A stretch of DNA of 15,360 nt from Bryobacteraceae bacterium (lineage in GTDB: Bacteria > Acidobacteriota > Terriglobia > Bryobacterales > Bryobacteraceae), in assembly GCA_029975915.1 (NCBI GenBank), contig JARKOC010000508.1:1-15360 (forward strand), read 5' to 3'. Within the stretch, counting starts at the first letter, position 1, and each line of letters begins with the position of its first letter. Below the pieces are notes generated by a model. The model did no database searches. It was not told the origin of the DNA and saw only the letters and a list, made by a program, of their open reading frames with translations. A program made the position numbers and the translations under genes. Below are positions 1 through 8,346 of this stretch, in pieces.

Positions 1-4
1 TCCG

Positions 5-10
5 TATAAT
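5..10 (+). promoter_or_regulatory. -10 box of mtgA, near-leaderless
   Basis: A perfect TATAAT lies 10 bases before the ATG at 21. Transcription would start near position 17, leaving a leader of about 4 bases. There is no purine-rich Shine-Dalgarno sequence between the box and the ATG. The -35 element would fall outside the window. Confidence 0.55.
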
Positions 11-20
11 ACCCCATAGT

Positions 21-1004
21 ATGAAGCTTCGATCTTCGGCAGCCGCAGACGACGCACAGAAACGCAGACCGAGGAATCCAGTCTGGCGTGTCGTGCGTAT
101 TCTCCTGCTGTCGATACTCATTGCGCATGGGGCATACATAGGCATCACGGGCGTCCTCATTTTCATCTATAAATTTGCAGATCCTCCGACGACGGTCCTC
201 ATGATCTACCGCTCGCTGGTGAACCACTGGAAAGTCCAAAAGCCCATTCCCCTCAAGACTGCCCAGACTCCTTCCTACGTGCGCAGAATGCTCGTTTCGG
301 TCGAAGACGGCAAATTCTACGACCACCACGGCATCGATATGGAGGCATTCAAAAGGGCGCGGGAGCTGAATCAGAAAATCGGCAGGCCCATGTATGGCGG
401 CAGTACGATCACGATGCAGGTGGCGCGCACGCTTTTTCTCTTGCCGGACAAGAGCTATGTCCGCAAATATCTCGAGGTAATTGCGGCGCTGGAGATGGAG
501 CTCATCCTTTCGAAAAACCGTATCCTCGAACTGTATTTTGGCTATGCCGAGTGGGGGAAAGGCATCTTCGGCATCGAGAGGGCCTCGCGGCTCTATTACG
601 GGAAAGGCATCGCAAGCCTTCAGGTCGACCAGGCCGCGAGGCTCATCGCGCTTCTCTCCTCGCCGATAAAGTACAAGCCCGATACACTCTACCGCTCTCT
701 GATACTGCGGGAGCGCTATGAATTTCTGGTGCAGCGCTACGTGGCGCCGATCGCCGCGACGGTACTTCCCCCCGAAAATCCGCCCCCAGGCGGCCTGGAG
801 CCGTCCGCGGACATCACGACCGCCGGGGATGTCTCTTCTCCCGAGTTGGTTGGGGAAGGCGGAGAAAGCTCGGCGGCCGAGACATCGACCGACACATCGA
901 GCGATGGGGCGGCACCCGCAGCCGCAGAGGATGCCGCATCCCAGGAGACATCATCTCAGGAAGCGCCGCCGCAGGACGAGACGCCTCCCAACCTCCTGCC
1001 ATAG
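21..1004 (+). CDS. mtgA: Monofunctional peptidoglycan glycosyltransferase (GT51)
   Basis: This enzyme polymerises lipid II into glycan strands at the outer face of the inner membrane. A basic N-terminus is followed by one membrane anchor at about residues 23-50. The GT51 domain then runs from about 75 to 245. The catalytic motif EDxxFxxHxG is seen as E95-D96, F99, H102 and G104, and the second signature GGSTITMQ is at 127-134, followed by the RKYLE region near 148-152. There is no transpeptidase domain, so it is monofunctional. From about residue 252 to 327 there is a Pro/Ala/Ser/Glu-rich tail of low complexity that the family does not usually carry. The start is chosen because a TATAAT box lies just upstream. 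It stands alone and converges on the YaiI-family gene 31 bases downstream. The family assignment is secure and the role of the tail is unknown. Confidence 0.92.
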   Translation: MKLRSSAAADDAQKRRPRNPVWRVVRILLLSILIAHGAYIGITGVLIFIYKFADPPTTVLMIYRSLVNHWKVQKPIPLKTAQTPSYVRRMLVSVEDGKFYDHHGIDMEAFKRARELNQKIGRPMYGGSTITMQVARTLFLLPDKSYVRKYLEVIAALEMELILSKNRILELYFGYAEWGKGIFGIERASRLYYGKGIASLQVDQAARLIALLSSPIKYKPDTLYRSLILRERYEFLVQRYVAPIAATVLPPENPPPGGLEPSADITTAGDVSSPELVGEGGESSAAETSTDTSSDGAAPAAAEDAASQETSSQEAPPQDETPPNLLP

Positions 1005-1035
1005 CGGCGCAGCGCCTGCGTCCGCACTCCGGCTG

Positions 1036-1551
1036 TTACGCTTTCTCCCGCACGGCGCGCACAATCAGGCGCTCGAGGGCATCGGCAAAATGCTTTGTCT
1101 CGGCCCTGGTGCGCCGTGGATTTTTCGGACTGGGCGGCGCAATGCCTGCGGATCGGAGCGAGGCCATCGCGTCCCGGATGGAGCGGCGCTCCGCGATATT
1201 CTCCACCGTAAAAATATCCCCTCTGTCGTTCACGGCGTACACCGAGCGCCCCACGAGGCGCTCCGCCAGGGGGATGTCGCGCGTGACGACGATATCGGAC
1301 GGGGCGGCGTGAGCTTCGATATAGCGGTCGGCTGCGCCCTCGCCCGGCTCCACAAGCACGAGAAACTCGCGGGGGATGTCGGCGGGCGCACGCGCGGCGA
1401 CGAACTGCACGGAGACTCTTGTGCCTTCATAGTCGCGCCTGTGCAGCGCGCGCTTTATCAGAAAGGGCCGAATATCCCTTGGAAGGGAATCGGCATCGGC
1501 CCAGATGGTGAGCGCGCGGCTGTCGGGCGATTTGTCCATACCGGTACTCAT
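1036..1551 (-). CDS. YaiI/YqxD family protein (UPF0178, DUF188)
   Basis: A 171-residue protein of the YaiI/YqxD family, which has a predicted nuclease-like (PIN/NYN-type) fold but no firmly established function. Visible signatures are the N-terminal WADADSLP (17-24, usually VDADxCP, here with Leu in place of Cys), the SDIVVTRDIPLAERL block in the middle, a following NDRGDIFT block, and the C-terminal KHFADALERLI helix. The start codon overlaps the manA stop as ATGA, so it is probably translated by coupling to manA. A second Met at residue 5 is a possible alternative start. It is the last gene of the helicase-manA-yaiI operon. Family assignment is fairly sure and biochemical role is not. Confidence 0.85.
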   Translation of the reverse strand: MSTGMDKSPDSRALTIWADADSLPRDIRPFLIKRALHRRDYEGTRVSVQFVAARAPADIPREFLVLVEPGEGAADRYIEAHAAPSDIVVTRDIPLAERLVGRSVYAVNDRGDIFTVENIAERRSIRDAMASLRSAGIAPPSPKNPRRTRAETKHFADALERLIVRAVREKA

Positions 1552-2774
1552 GATACCTGTTCATCGCTGGTGGCGCGCCACAGCCTTCCTGCGCCTTCGA
1601 GCCTGACCGCTGTGCAGGAACCGGCGACAAAGCACGATGCGCGCGCCGGCAGCGCCAGTTCGTCCTCGGCCCGGACACGAAAGCTGCCTTCGGTGCACAG
1701 AAGGATTTCGGGCCCTGCCGGCGCATACGAGATGGCCGCCCCTTTAGGATTCGTGTCGAGGCACTCGAGGCGGAATTCCCTGGCCGGCACGGCGTAGACG
1801 GCGCAGCTTCCCCAGCCGAAATGTTCGCGGTCCGGCCTGATCGGCTCGGGCCTGGCCTCCGGTTTGAGTATGTCGCAGAGAAGATCGACATCGATGTGCT
1901 TGATCGTGAGCCCTGCCCGGATGACATTGTCGGAGCACGCCATGATTTCGAGGATGCTCCCTCTGACATAGGCGTGAATGACGCCGGCGGGCACAAAGAG
2001 TCCCTCGCCCGGTTCGAGGCTCAGTATATTGAGGATGAGCGGACCGAACTGACCGGGATCGTGCGGGTACAGAGCCTGAAGATCGAGGGCCATCGCGCCG
2101 GCCTCGCGCGCACGCTCCGAATTCGAGCGGAGGAGCTCCTCCGCTCGCGCCCGGAGCCCCGCCTCGGGAATCTTGTATGCATCTCCTTTTTTGGAAAATA
2201 CATGTCTTACAAAATTCCGGAGCTCTTCCGGTCTCTGTCCCTTAAAATTGAAGGCTCTGCAGAGCTCCGGGCCGAGCAGGTCCGAAATCTCTGAGGATTC
2301 GCGAAAACCCGCCATCGCCCGGAAGGGGGTGAGCGCTACGGCGAGCTCCGGCTTGTGGTTGGAGTCCTTGAAGATGCGCTGGGGGGCCGAAAGAGGAATG
2401 CCTGCCCGCTCCTCTTTCGCAAAGCCCTCCCGCGCCTCTTCGAGTGTCGGATGTACCTGCAGGGAGAGGGGAGAGCCCGCGGCGAGCACTTTAAAGAGAA
2501 AAGGCAGATCGTGGTACTGGTCGGCGACGCGTGTTCCGAGCCAGTGAAGGGGGGCTTGCCGGATGAGCGCATCGAGCGGGAGAGGGCCGGCGTCGAGCCG
2601 CAGTTTCGAGGGGGCGAGCCTGTGGCTGCCCATCCACACCTCGCCTATGGGGTAACCGGGGCCCGCCTTGGCCTCGATGAATGGCAGAATCCCTTGGGTA
2701 TTGCCCCAGGCGTACTGCTGGACGGGATTTTCAAGAGGGGCAATGCACGGCAAATGTCTCTGGTCTCTGTTCAT
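1548..2774 (-). CDS. manA: Mannose-6-phosphate isomerase, type I
   Basis: This zinc enzyme interconverts mannose 6-phosphate and fructose 6-phosphate in the cytoplasm, linking glycolysis to GDP-mannose and surface polysaccharide synthesis. The 408-residue product begins with a PMI_typeI N-terminus (NPVQQYAWG, 16-24). Zinc ligands are visible as Q106 and H108 in LSLQVHP, E143 in NHKPELAVAL, and a His near 267 in VPAGVIHAY. The conserved active-site Arg lies near 286 in DNVIRAG. I chose the ATG at 2774 rather than an upstream in-frame Met at 2855 because the latter lies inside the helicase gene, while 2774 has AGGTGA about 9 bases upstream. The helicase stop is 8 bases before it. Length matches the family. 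Confidence 0.93.
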   Translation of the reverse strand: MNRDQRHLPCIAPLENPVQQYAWGNTQGILPFIEAKAGPGYPIGEVWMGSHRLAPSKLRLDAGPLPLDALIRQAPLHWLGTRVADQYHDLPFLFKVLAAGSPLSLQVHPTLEEAREGFAKEERAGIPLSAPQRIFKDSNHKPELAVALTPFRAMAGFRESSEISDLLGPELCRAFNFKGQRPEELRNFVRHVFSKKGDAYKIPEAGLRARAEELLRSNSERAREAGAMALDLQALYPHDPGQFGPLILNILSLEPGEGLFVPAGVIHAYVRGSILEIMACSDNVIRAGLTIKHIDVDLLCDILKPEARPEPIRPDREHFGWGSCAVYAVPAREFRLECLDTNPKGAAISYAPAGPEILLCTEGSFRVRAEDELALPARASCFVAGSCTAVRLEGAGRLWRATSDEQVS

Positions 2775-2782
2775 GCTCTCAT

Positions 2783-5302
2783 TCACCTTTCGTCGTCGAG
2801 GAATTCTGCCACACTGGTGCAGATCTGATCCAGGGGGCCGGTTTCCAGCCTGCACTTGGGCAAGCTGGCGACAAACAGATTGCCGTATGTCTTCTTTGCG
2901 ATCCGCACATCGAGCACCGCGACGACACCCCTGTCGTTCGAGTGGCGGATGAGCCTTCCAAACCCCTGTTTGAAAAGGATTACGGCCTCAGGGATGCTCA
3001 TCTCGACAAAGGAGTTGCCGCCCCGGGCGTCGATGGCCGCGGCCCGGGAGGACTGAATGGGGTCCGTGGGCACGCGGAAGGGGAGCTTCGTGATGATGAC
3101 GAGCGAGAGGGTCTCTCCCGGCGCATCGACGCCTTCCCAGAACGATTCCGTGGCGAAGAGCACGCTCGAAATGTCGTGAACAAAGGTGTGCAGGAGCGAA
3201 TACCGATCCTTCTGCCCCTGCCGGAGCGCCAGAATGCCCTCTTTTTCGAGGAGGGGAGCGACCGTATCGTAGGTGTCGCGGAGCACTTTGTGGCTGGTGA
3301 ACAGCACCAGGGCCCTTCCCCGCGAGGCATGCAGGAGCTTCGCCACCGCCTCATTCAGGTAGGACTGGAACCGGGCCGCATCCGGCAGGGGGGCGCCGGT
3401 ATCGATGGCCAGCATCGCATGGCGCGAGTAGGGGAAGGGCGAGGGGTAGCTTTTTTCAACGATGCGGGTGTTCTGGAGAAGGCTCAGCTCTTCAGACGCC
3501 GCGTCGGAGAGGTATGTCGCCTCGGTCCGCCTGCCCGGAAGGCCTGTGCGGCTCCGCCACCACTGAAATGAGCCGTTGATCGTCAGGGTTGCGCTGGTGC
3601 AGACACAGGAGCGCACTTTGCTGAACAGCCGCTCGGCGAGGAGGGGGGCCACCTCCAGGGGCGTCGCCGTACAGATGGCTATTGTCTCCCTGGGGTTCCT
3701 GTGGTCGATCTGGAGCCAGAAGATGGTGGCCGGCTCCGCCTCGGGGGTTTTGAACCGGGGCACGAGGGCCGCAATCTCCTGGACCGAGCGCATGGTGAGC
3801 CTGAGGTCGATCATGGTCTCTTCATCTTCGAGTTCGGGGGGTGTCGCCTCGACAATCTCGCCAAGGCTGGTCACGAGCATCGCGATGTCGCGCTCGAGAT
3901 TCTGCAGCGCCGAAAGAAGGGCCGTGCGGCCAAGGCCGTCGAGATTCCGCACCAGGAGGCTCGACTCTTTTTCCGGAAACGATGCGACCGCCGCCGCATT
4001 GAACGCATCGACGGCTGCGCCGGTCTTTTCAGCCTGCGCGCGCGCCGCATCGACGAGGCCGGAAGGGATGTCCGGCAGCCTGTAGAGGGCGGGGAGGATC
4101 CCCGCCTGCACCCGTTTTTTTCTCCTGAAGAGCCTCACCAGAAGCCGCTGGACGGACCGCTTCGAAAATGTCTCGGAAAAGAGGCTGGTCGCGCTGCCTT
4201 CCAGCGCGTGTGCCTCGTCGAGCACCAGCGCCTGGTACGGAGGCAGAATGGTGTTCATGCTTCCTTCGCGGATCCGTTTTGCCTCCAGGTCAGCGAGCAG
4301 CACGTGGTGGTTCGCGATTATGATCTGCGCGCTCGCCGCCTCGAGCCTGACGCGCAGGATGTGGCACTTGTCGTGGTGCGGACAGCGCGAAGAGAGACAG
4401 TAGTCGCTCTCGGAACACACGCGGCTCCAGATCGGATCGTCGTCGGGAAGGCCCAGATCGGCCTTGTCTCCGCTTCCGCCACTGTTGTCCCATTCCAGAA
4501 TCTGCCTTAGTTTGACGGACGAATCCGAAAACAGAGCATCTTCCTCGATCGCCTCGTAGAGCCGGCGCCTGCAGAGATAGTTTCCCCGTCCCTTGACGAC
4601 TGCGGCCTTTGCCGGCTTCTTAAAGAGCGAGCTCACAATGGGGAAGTCCTTTTTGAAGATTTGCTGCTGAAGATTGATCGTCGCGGTGGAGATGACGACG
4701 CGCTCGCCGTTGCCGATGGCCCAGGCGAGGGCGGGTATGAGATACGCGAAGGATTTGCCGACACCCGTGCCGGCCTCGGCGACGAGTATGCCGCCGTCGG
4801 AGATGATTTCAGTGACATCGTGGGCCATGTCGACCTGCGACGGGCGCGGCTCGAACTCGGGCATACCACGCGAGAGCTTTCCGCCCGCATCGAGGACGGC
4901 CGCGATTTCGTCGGCATTGAGCGGACGGATCGTTTTGGGGCGGGCGGGCTCCGCGACGACCAGCACCTGCGACACCTCATTGTCCACGATGTAGCTGCCG
5001 ATGCCCTCGGCCCCTGCTTCGGCGGCCACGGCGATATCCGCGTCCGAAGGGAAGAGGGTCCCCGAAGGATGGTTGTGGATGAGCACCTGTGCGCGCTCTC
5101 TGTAGCGGAACGGGGCGGCTACGGCGCCCTCTGTCCCCCGTGCCACGATTTCGAGAGCCTGCACGACGCCTTCGGCATCGAGCGCGCCCACTGCAAAGAC
5201 TTCCCTTCCCTCCATGCCGAGGATGGCATCCCGAAGCTTGCCCCGCGCCTCCAGTGAAAAGCGTGTTCCTGCGTCGACCACGGCTGTGTGCTTTTTGCCC
5301 AT
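2783..5302 (-). CDS. DinG/XPD-family helicase with N-terminal RadC-like JAMM domain
   Basis: A predicted ATP-dependent, iron-sulfur 5'-3' DNA helicase of 839 residues. Residues 1 to about 130 resemble the RadC-type JAB/MPN domain: a GREVF strand at 32-36 supplies the likely Glu (E34), and the metal motif HxHx7SxxD is complete as H76, H78, S86 and D89 (IHNHPSG). The helicase core follows: Walker A AEAGTGVGKS at 175-184, four Fe-S cysteines C244, C302, C307 and C313 (the last three with the E. coli DinG spacing of 5 and 6), DEAH at 362-365, and motif VI QGFGRLIR near 779. In Firmicutes the N-terminal partner of DinG is usually a DnaQ-type exonuclease, so a JAMM domain in that slot is notable. 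It heads the operon with manA and yaiI. The start is set by an extended -10 box 6 bases upstream with no Shine-Dalgarno. A role in DNA repair is inferred; the JAMM domain's substrate is unknown. Confidence 0.9.
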   Translation of the reverse strand: MGKKHTAVVDAGTRFSLEARGKLRDAILGMEGREVFAVGALDAEGVVQALEIVARGTEGAVAAPFRYRERAQVLIHNHPSGTLFPSDADIAVAAEAGAEGIGSYIVDNEVSQVLVVAEPARPKTIRPLNADEIAAVLDAGGKLSRGMPEFEPRPSQVDMAHDVTEIISDGGILVAEAGTGVGKSFAYLIPALAWAIGNGERVVISTATINLQQQIFKKDFPIVSSLFKKPAKAAVVKGRGNYLCRRRLYEAIEEDALFSDSSVKLRQILEWDNSGGSGDKADLGLPDDDPIWSRVCSESDYCLSSRCPHHDKCHILRVRLEAASAQIIIANHHVLLADLEAKRIREGSMNTILPPYQALVLDEAHALEGSATSLFSETFSKRSVQRLLVRLFRRKKRVQAGILPALYRLPDIPSGLVDAARAQAEKTGAAVDAFNAAAVASFPEKESSLLVRNLDGLGRTALLSALQNLERDIAMLVTSLGEIVEATPPELEDEETMIDLRLTMRSVQEIAALVPRFKTPEAEPATIFWLQIDHRNPRETIAICTATPLEVAPLLAERLFSKVRSCVCTSATLTINGSFQWWRSRTGLPGRRTEATYLSDAASEELSLLQNTRIVEKSYPSPFPYSRHAMLAIDTGAPLPDAARFQSYLNEAVAKLLHASRGRALVLFTSHKVLRDTYDTVAPLLEKEGILALRQGQKDRYSLLHTFVHDISSVLFATESFWEGVDAPGETLSLVIITKLPFRVPTDPIQSSRAAAIDARGGNSFVEMSIPEAVILFKQGFGRLIRHSNDRGVVAVLDVRIAKKTYGNLFVASLPKCRLETGPLDQICTSVAEFLDDER

Positions 5303-5308
5303 GGAGCC

Positions 5309-5314
5309 AGTATA
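5309..5314 (-). promoter_or_regulatory. Extended -10 box of the helicase operon, leaderless
   Basis: On the minus strand TGC-TATACT forms an extended -10 element that ends 6 bases before the helicase ATG, so the predicted first base is the A of the start codon. The intervening GGCTCC is not a Shine-Dalgarno site. No convincing -35 hexamer is seen, which is usual for extended -10 promoters. Confidence 0.5.
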
Positions 5315-5340
5315 GCATAGCCGGCGGATAAATGAGGTAG

Positions 5341-5374
5341 TTGCGGATATGGAGCGCTGGGTATATCCTATAGT
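5341..5374 (+). promoter_or_regulatory. Promoter of the 5380-8301 operon, leaderless or nearly so
   Basis: TTGCGG (5341-5346) is followed after 17 bases by TATCCT (5364-5369), giving a start near 5376 and a 4-base leader. An overlapping TATAGT (5369-5374) would put the start on the ATG at 5380. Either way no Shine-Dalgarno sequence is available. It lies in the 77-base divergent region shared with the helicase promoter. Confidence 0.5.
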
Positions 5375-5379
5375 CTCTC

Positions 5380-5682
5380 ATGAATCAGGAATCTGAACAG
5401 AACAACGGCCTCCGGTTTGGGGTAGTCCGGTACGTACAGCCCCTGTGGCGCTCGTTGCCCGCGGAGGACAGGTACAGGCATACCCGGAATGAAGAAAAAG
5501 ACAGCTACGTGCACGCTCTTGCGAAACTGGAACAAGAGGATGAAGAAATTCCTCTGCCGCCCGAGCGCGGTCCGATCGTGTTCCGCGACGGCGTATTCCA
5601 GATCGACATGAGCCGCGTCGAGGAGAAGGGCGATATCGACATCGAGCTGAAAAAGCTCATCGATTCGATTATGAAAGAGTGA
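5380..5682 (+). CDS. Unknown 100-residue acidic protein
   Basis: I do not recognise this protein. It is 100 residues, hydrophilic and charged, with no membrane segment, signal peptide or cysteine. The N-terminus is polar (MNQESEQNNG), followed by a short hydrophobic block (RFGVVRYVQPLW, 12-23), an acidic linker, a PLPPERGPIVFRDGVFQID block near 58-76 that looks like a beta hairpin, and a C-terminal charged helix ending LKKLIDSIMKE. It heads the operon with exonuclease III, which starts 10 bases after its stop with a good Shine-Dalgarno between them, so it is very likely expressed. The start is supported by -10 boxes just upstream. Confidence 0.75.
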   Translation: MNQESEQNNGLRFGVVRYVQPLWRSLPAEDRYRHTRNEEKDSYVHALAKLEQEDEEIPLPPERGPIVFRDGVFQIDMSRVEEKGDIDIELKKLIDSIMKE

Positions 5683-5692
5683 GGGAGCACAA

Positions 5693-6475
5693 TTGGTAAA
5701 GAGCTATTCATGGAACGTGAACGGCCTGCGCGCCTGCGCCCAGAAGGGCCTTCTGGAGTGGATCGAAGCCTCGGATGCCGATTTTATCTGTGTGCAGGAG
5801 ATCAAGTTGCAGGAGGCTCAGTTGACCGAAGACCTCCGCCATCCTCTGGCGCGCAGCGGCAGGCGGTACCAGAGCTTCTGGGCCTTCGCCGAGCGGAAGG
5901 GGTATTCGGGGACGGCCCTCTATGCCCTGCGTGAGCCGGTCTCCGTGACGGGCCTGGGCATCCCCGAATTCGATCTCGAGGGGCGGACAGTGGTCGCCGA
6001 TTATGGCGGCTTTGTGCTTGTGAGCGCATATTTCCCGAACAGCCAGGAGGCGGGCGTGCGCCTCGATTACAAGCTGCGCTTCTGCGATGCCATGCTGAAA
6101 TTCTGCGACCGGCAGAGGGCGGCGGGCAAACACGTGATTGTCGCGGGCGATTACAACATCGCGCATACGCCCATAGATCTCGCCCGGCCCGATCAGAACG
6201 AGGGGAATGCCGGCTACCTGCCCGAAGAGCGCGCATGGATGGATCAGTTCACCTCCGCAGGCTACATCGACACATTCCGCCAGTTCTGCAAGGAGCCGGG
6301 GCACTATTCGTGGTGGAGCTACCGGGCTCCCAGGGCCAGGGAGAACAATGTCGGGTGGCGCCTCGACTATCACTGCGTGGATCCTGAATTTGCGCCTGCG
6401 CTCGTGGCGGCGGACATTCATTCCGATGTCATGGGCTCGGATCATTGTCCTGTGTCGCTCTTTCTCGACCTATGA
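5693..6475 (+). CDS. xth: Exodeoxyribonuclease III
   Basis: A Mg-dependent apurinic/apyrimidinic endonuclease and 3'-exonuclease of base excision repair. The 260-residue protein shows the family landmarks in order: WNVNGLRA at 7-14, the metal-binding Glu in VQEIK at 34-38, YFPNSQE in the middle, GDYNIAHTPIDL carrying the catalytic Asp/Asn pair, and the C-terminal GSDHCPV with the catalytic Asp-His. The WRLDY segment before it is also typical. Translation begins at TTG: the reading frame has no ATG before the conserved N-terminus, and AGGGAG lies about 7 bases upstream. It sits second in the operon, 10 bases after the unknown 100-residue gene. Assignment to the Xth/ExoA family is secure; whether it is closer to Xth or ExoA is less so. 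Confidence 0.94.
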   Translation: MVKSYSWNVNGLRACAQKGLLEWIEASDADFICVQEIKLQEAQLTEDLRHPLARSGRRYQSFWAFAERKGYSGTALYALREPVSVTGLGIPEFDLEGRTVVADYGGFVLVSAYFPNSQEAGVRLDYKLRFCDAMLKFCDRQRAAGKHVIVAGDYNIAHTPIDLARPDQNEGNAGYLPEERAWMDQFTSAGYIDTFRQFCKEPGHYSWWSYRAPRARENNVGWRLDYHCVDPEFAPALVAADIHSDVMGSDHCPVSLFLDL

Positions 6476-6505
6476 CGGAAGAGTGCCTGTTTCGGAGGAT
6501 TTTGC

Positions 6506-7060
6506 ATGCGTATTCGCTATAACGCACCAGTGACGCTTACGTTCACGCTGCTCGCCGCAATTGTGCTTGTGCTGAGCCAGACCATCGCGCCCGGCATCAT
6601 CCCCTCTCTCTTTTCAACGCCGGCGCCTTTCCGGACGAATGTCTTTGTCGATTATGTAAAGCTTTTTACCCACGTGCTCGGACACCAGAGCATCCAGCAC
6701 TTCATCGGCAACTTCACCATGATACTGCTTCTGGGGCCGATACTGGAGAGCGTGTACGGTTCGGGCTTTTTGCTCCTGAGTATTCTGATCACCGCCCTCG
6801 CGACGGGCCTCTCGAACGCATTTCTGTTTCCGAATGTCGTACTCCTCGGGGCCTCGGGCGTGGTGTTCATGATGATAATGCTCGCTTCGATCACGAATTT
6901 TTCAAAAGGCGAGGTGCCGCTCACCTTTATTCTGGTGATGATCGTGTATCTTGGCGGCCAGGTATGGGACGCGCTCACGAAGCAGGACAATATCTCGCAG
7001 TTTTCGCACATCATCGGTGGTCTTGTGGGCAGCATCCTTGGTTTCTATCGAAAAAAATAA
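6506..7060 (+). CDS. Rhomboid-family intramembrane serine protease
   Basis: A 184-residue integral membrane protein with about six hydrophobic segments (roughly 8-28, 62-80, 86-106, 111-130, 136-152, 164-181). The catalytic dyad of rhomboid proteases is present: Ser117 in GASG (115-118) and His168 in SHIIGG, within the last segment. The HFIGN motif at 65-69 is the usual HxxxN-like element that stabilises the oxyanion hole. It is shorter than GlpG because it has no soluble N-terminal domain. GGAGGA at 6494-6499 serves as ribosome binding site. It is third in the operon, 30 bases after exonuclease III. Membrane proteolysis is inferred from the intact dyad; the substrate cannot be told. Confidence 0.88.
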   Translation: MRIRYNAPVTLTFTLLAAIVLVLSQTIAPGIIPSLFSTPAPFRTNVFVDYVKLFTHVLGHQSIQHFIGNFTMILLLGPILESVYGSGFLLLSILITALATGLSNAFLFPNVVLLGASGVVFMMIMLASITNFSKGEVPLTFILVMIVYLGGQVWDALTKQDNISQFSHIIGGLVGSILGFYRKK

Positions 7061-7074
7061 ATGCGAGGTGCAAT

Positions 7075-8301
7075 ATGTATACATTGAAGGATGAGCTGGC
7101 GCGGAAGCTGAATGCGATCCGCGCGGACGGAACCTACAAGGACGAGCGGGTGATCGTGACGCCGCAGGGCGCGTCGATCCGGGTCTCGGACGGCAAGGAA
7201 GTGCTGAATTTCTGCGCGAACAATTATCTCGGTCTGTCGGACGATGCGCGCATCCGGGCGGCGGCCGTCGAAGCGATGCAGAAGTATGGCTATGGCCTGT
7301 CTTCAGTCCGCTTTATCTGCGGCACCCAGTCCCAGCACAAAGAGCTCGAGCGGAGAGTGGCCGATTTTCTGGGGACGGAGGACGCGATCCTCTTTTCATC
7401 CTGCTTCGATGCGAACGGCGCCGTATTCGAGCCTCTGCTCGACGAAGATTCCGCCATCATCACGGACAGCCTGAATCACGCATCGATCATCGACGGCGTG
7501 AGGCTCTGCAAGGCAAAGCGCTGGATCTACAAACACGCCGACATGCGCGACGTCGAAGAGACCGACCCGGAGACGGGCAAATCCCTCAAGGGACTCGAGC
7601 GCTGTCTGAAAGAAGCCCAGGGGAGCCACGCGATCATGATCGCGACCGATGGCGTATTCTCCATGGACGGGGATATCGCGAACCTGGGCGCGATCTGCGG
7701 CCTGGCGGAGAAGTACGGTGCGCTCGTGATGGTGGACGACTCCCACGCGACCGGCTTCATGGGGGCGAAGGGGCGGGGCACATGGGAGCACTGCGGTGTC
7801 GCGGGCAGAGTGGATATCATCACGACGACCTTCGGGAAAGCGCTCGGCGGCGCGTCGGGCGGTGTCATCGCCTCCCGGAAGGAGATCGTCGAATACATGC
7901 GGCAGAAGGGGCGCCCCTATCTCTTCTCGAACACGCTCGCGCCGGCGATTGTAGGCGGAACCCTGCAGGCGCTCCATATCCTCACCGGATCGACGGAGCT
8001 GCGCGACCGCCTCGAGGCAAACACAAAGCTTTTCCGCCGCCTGATGACCGAAGCGGGTTTTGACATCCGGCCCGGGGAACACCCCATCTGCCCCGTGATG
8101 CTCTATGACGAAAAACTCGCCCACCGCATGGCGGATGACCTGCTCGACGAGGGCATCTATGTCATAGGCTTCTCCTTCCCCGTGGTCCCGAAGGGCAAGG
8201 CGCGCATCCGCGTGCAGCTGTCGGCGGCCCACTCGGAGGCACATATCCGTGCGGCCGTCGAGGCCTTCAGGAAGGTCGGCAGGAGGCTGGGCGTAATCTA
8301 G
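7075..8301 (+). CDS. kbl: Glycine C-acetyltransferase (2-amino-3-ketobutyrate CoA ligase)
   Basis: A pyridoxal-phosphate enzyme that cleaves 2-amino-3-ketobutyrate with CoA to glycine and acetyl-CoA in threonine breakdown. The 408-residue product has the alpha-oxoamine synthase landmarks: [10 protein letters not shown] near 47-56, the cofactor-stacking His135 in [19 protein letters not shown] near 190-200, VDDSHATG at 220-227 and the Schiff-base Lys255 in [10 protein letters not shown]. It is about 10 residues longer than E. coli Kbl, explained by an insertion near 161-172. The start at 7075 is chosen over an upstream in-frame Met because it matches the family N-terminus and has GAGGTG at 7065-7070. 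It is last in the operon, 14 bases after the rhomboid gene. Its usual partner threonine dehydrogenase (tdh) is not in the window. The related 8-amino-7-oxononanoate synthase is less likely given the close Kbl match. Confidence 0.92.
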   Translation: MYTLKDELARKLNAIRADGTYKDERVIVTPQGASIRVSDGKEVLNFCANNYLGLSDDARIRAAAVEAMQKYGYGLSSVRFICGTQSQHKELERRVADFLGTEDAILFSSCFDANGAVFEPLLDEDSAIITDSLNHASIIDGVRLCKAKRWIYKHADMRDVEETDPETGKSLKGLERCLKEAQGSHAIMIATDGVFSMDGDIANLGAICGLAEKYGALVMVDDSHATGFMGAKGRGTWEHCGVAGRVDIITTTFGKALGGASGGVIASRKEIVEYMRQKGRPYLFSNTLAPAIVGGTLQALHILTGSTELRDRLEANTKLFRRLMTEAGFDIRPGEHPICPVMLYDEKLAHRMADDLLDEGIYVIGFSFPVVPKGKARIRVQLSAAHSEAHIRAAVEAFRKVGRRLGVI

Positions 8302-8346
8302 GCGCTCCTCTTTACCTTCCGGGCTTTTGTTGGTATTTTTTCTTTA

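Noticed and set aside
1005..1035. Small hairpin CGCAG-CGC-CTGCG between mtgA and yaiI as a terminator
   Set aside because: The stem is only 5 base pairs and no T tract follows.
718..1797. A 359-codon open frame on the plus strand
   Set aside because: It overlaps the ends of mtgA, yaiI and manA in other frames and has an Arg/Pro/His-rich composition typical of a shadow frame in GC-rich DNA.
2681..4510. Two long plus-strand frames (2681-3571 and 3701-4510)
   Set aside because: Both lie antisense to the DinG-type helicase, whose motifs are complete across this region.
5708..6445. A 245-codon minus-strand frame
   Set aside because: It is the antisense shadow of exonuclease III and shows no recognisable motifs.
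6964..7074. N-terminal extension of kbl by 37 residues
   Set aside because: It lies inside the rhomboid gene, lacks similarity to Kbl, and the Shine-Dalgarno at 7065-7070 points to the ATG at 7075.
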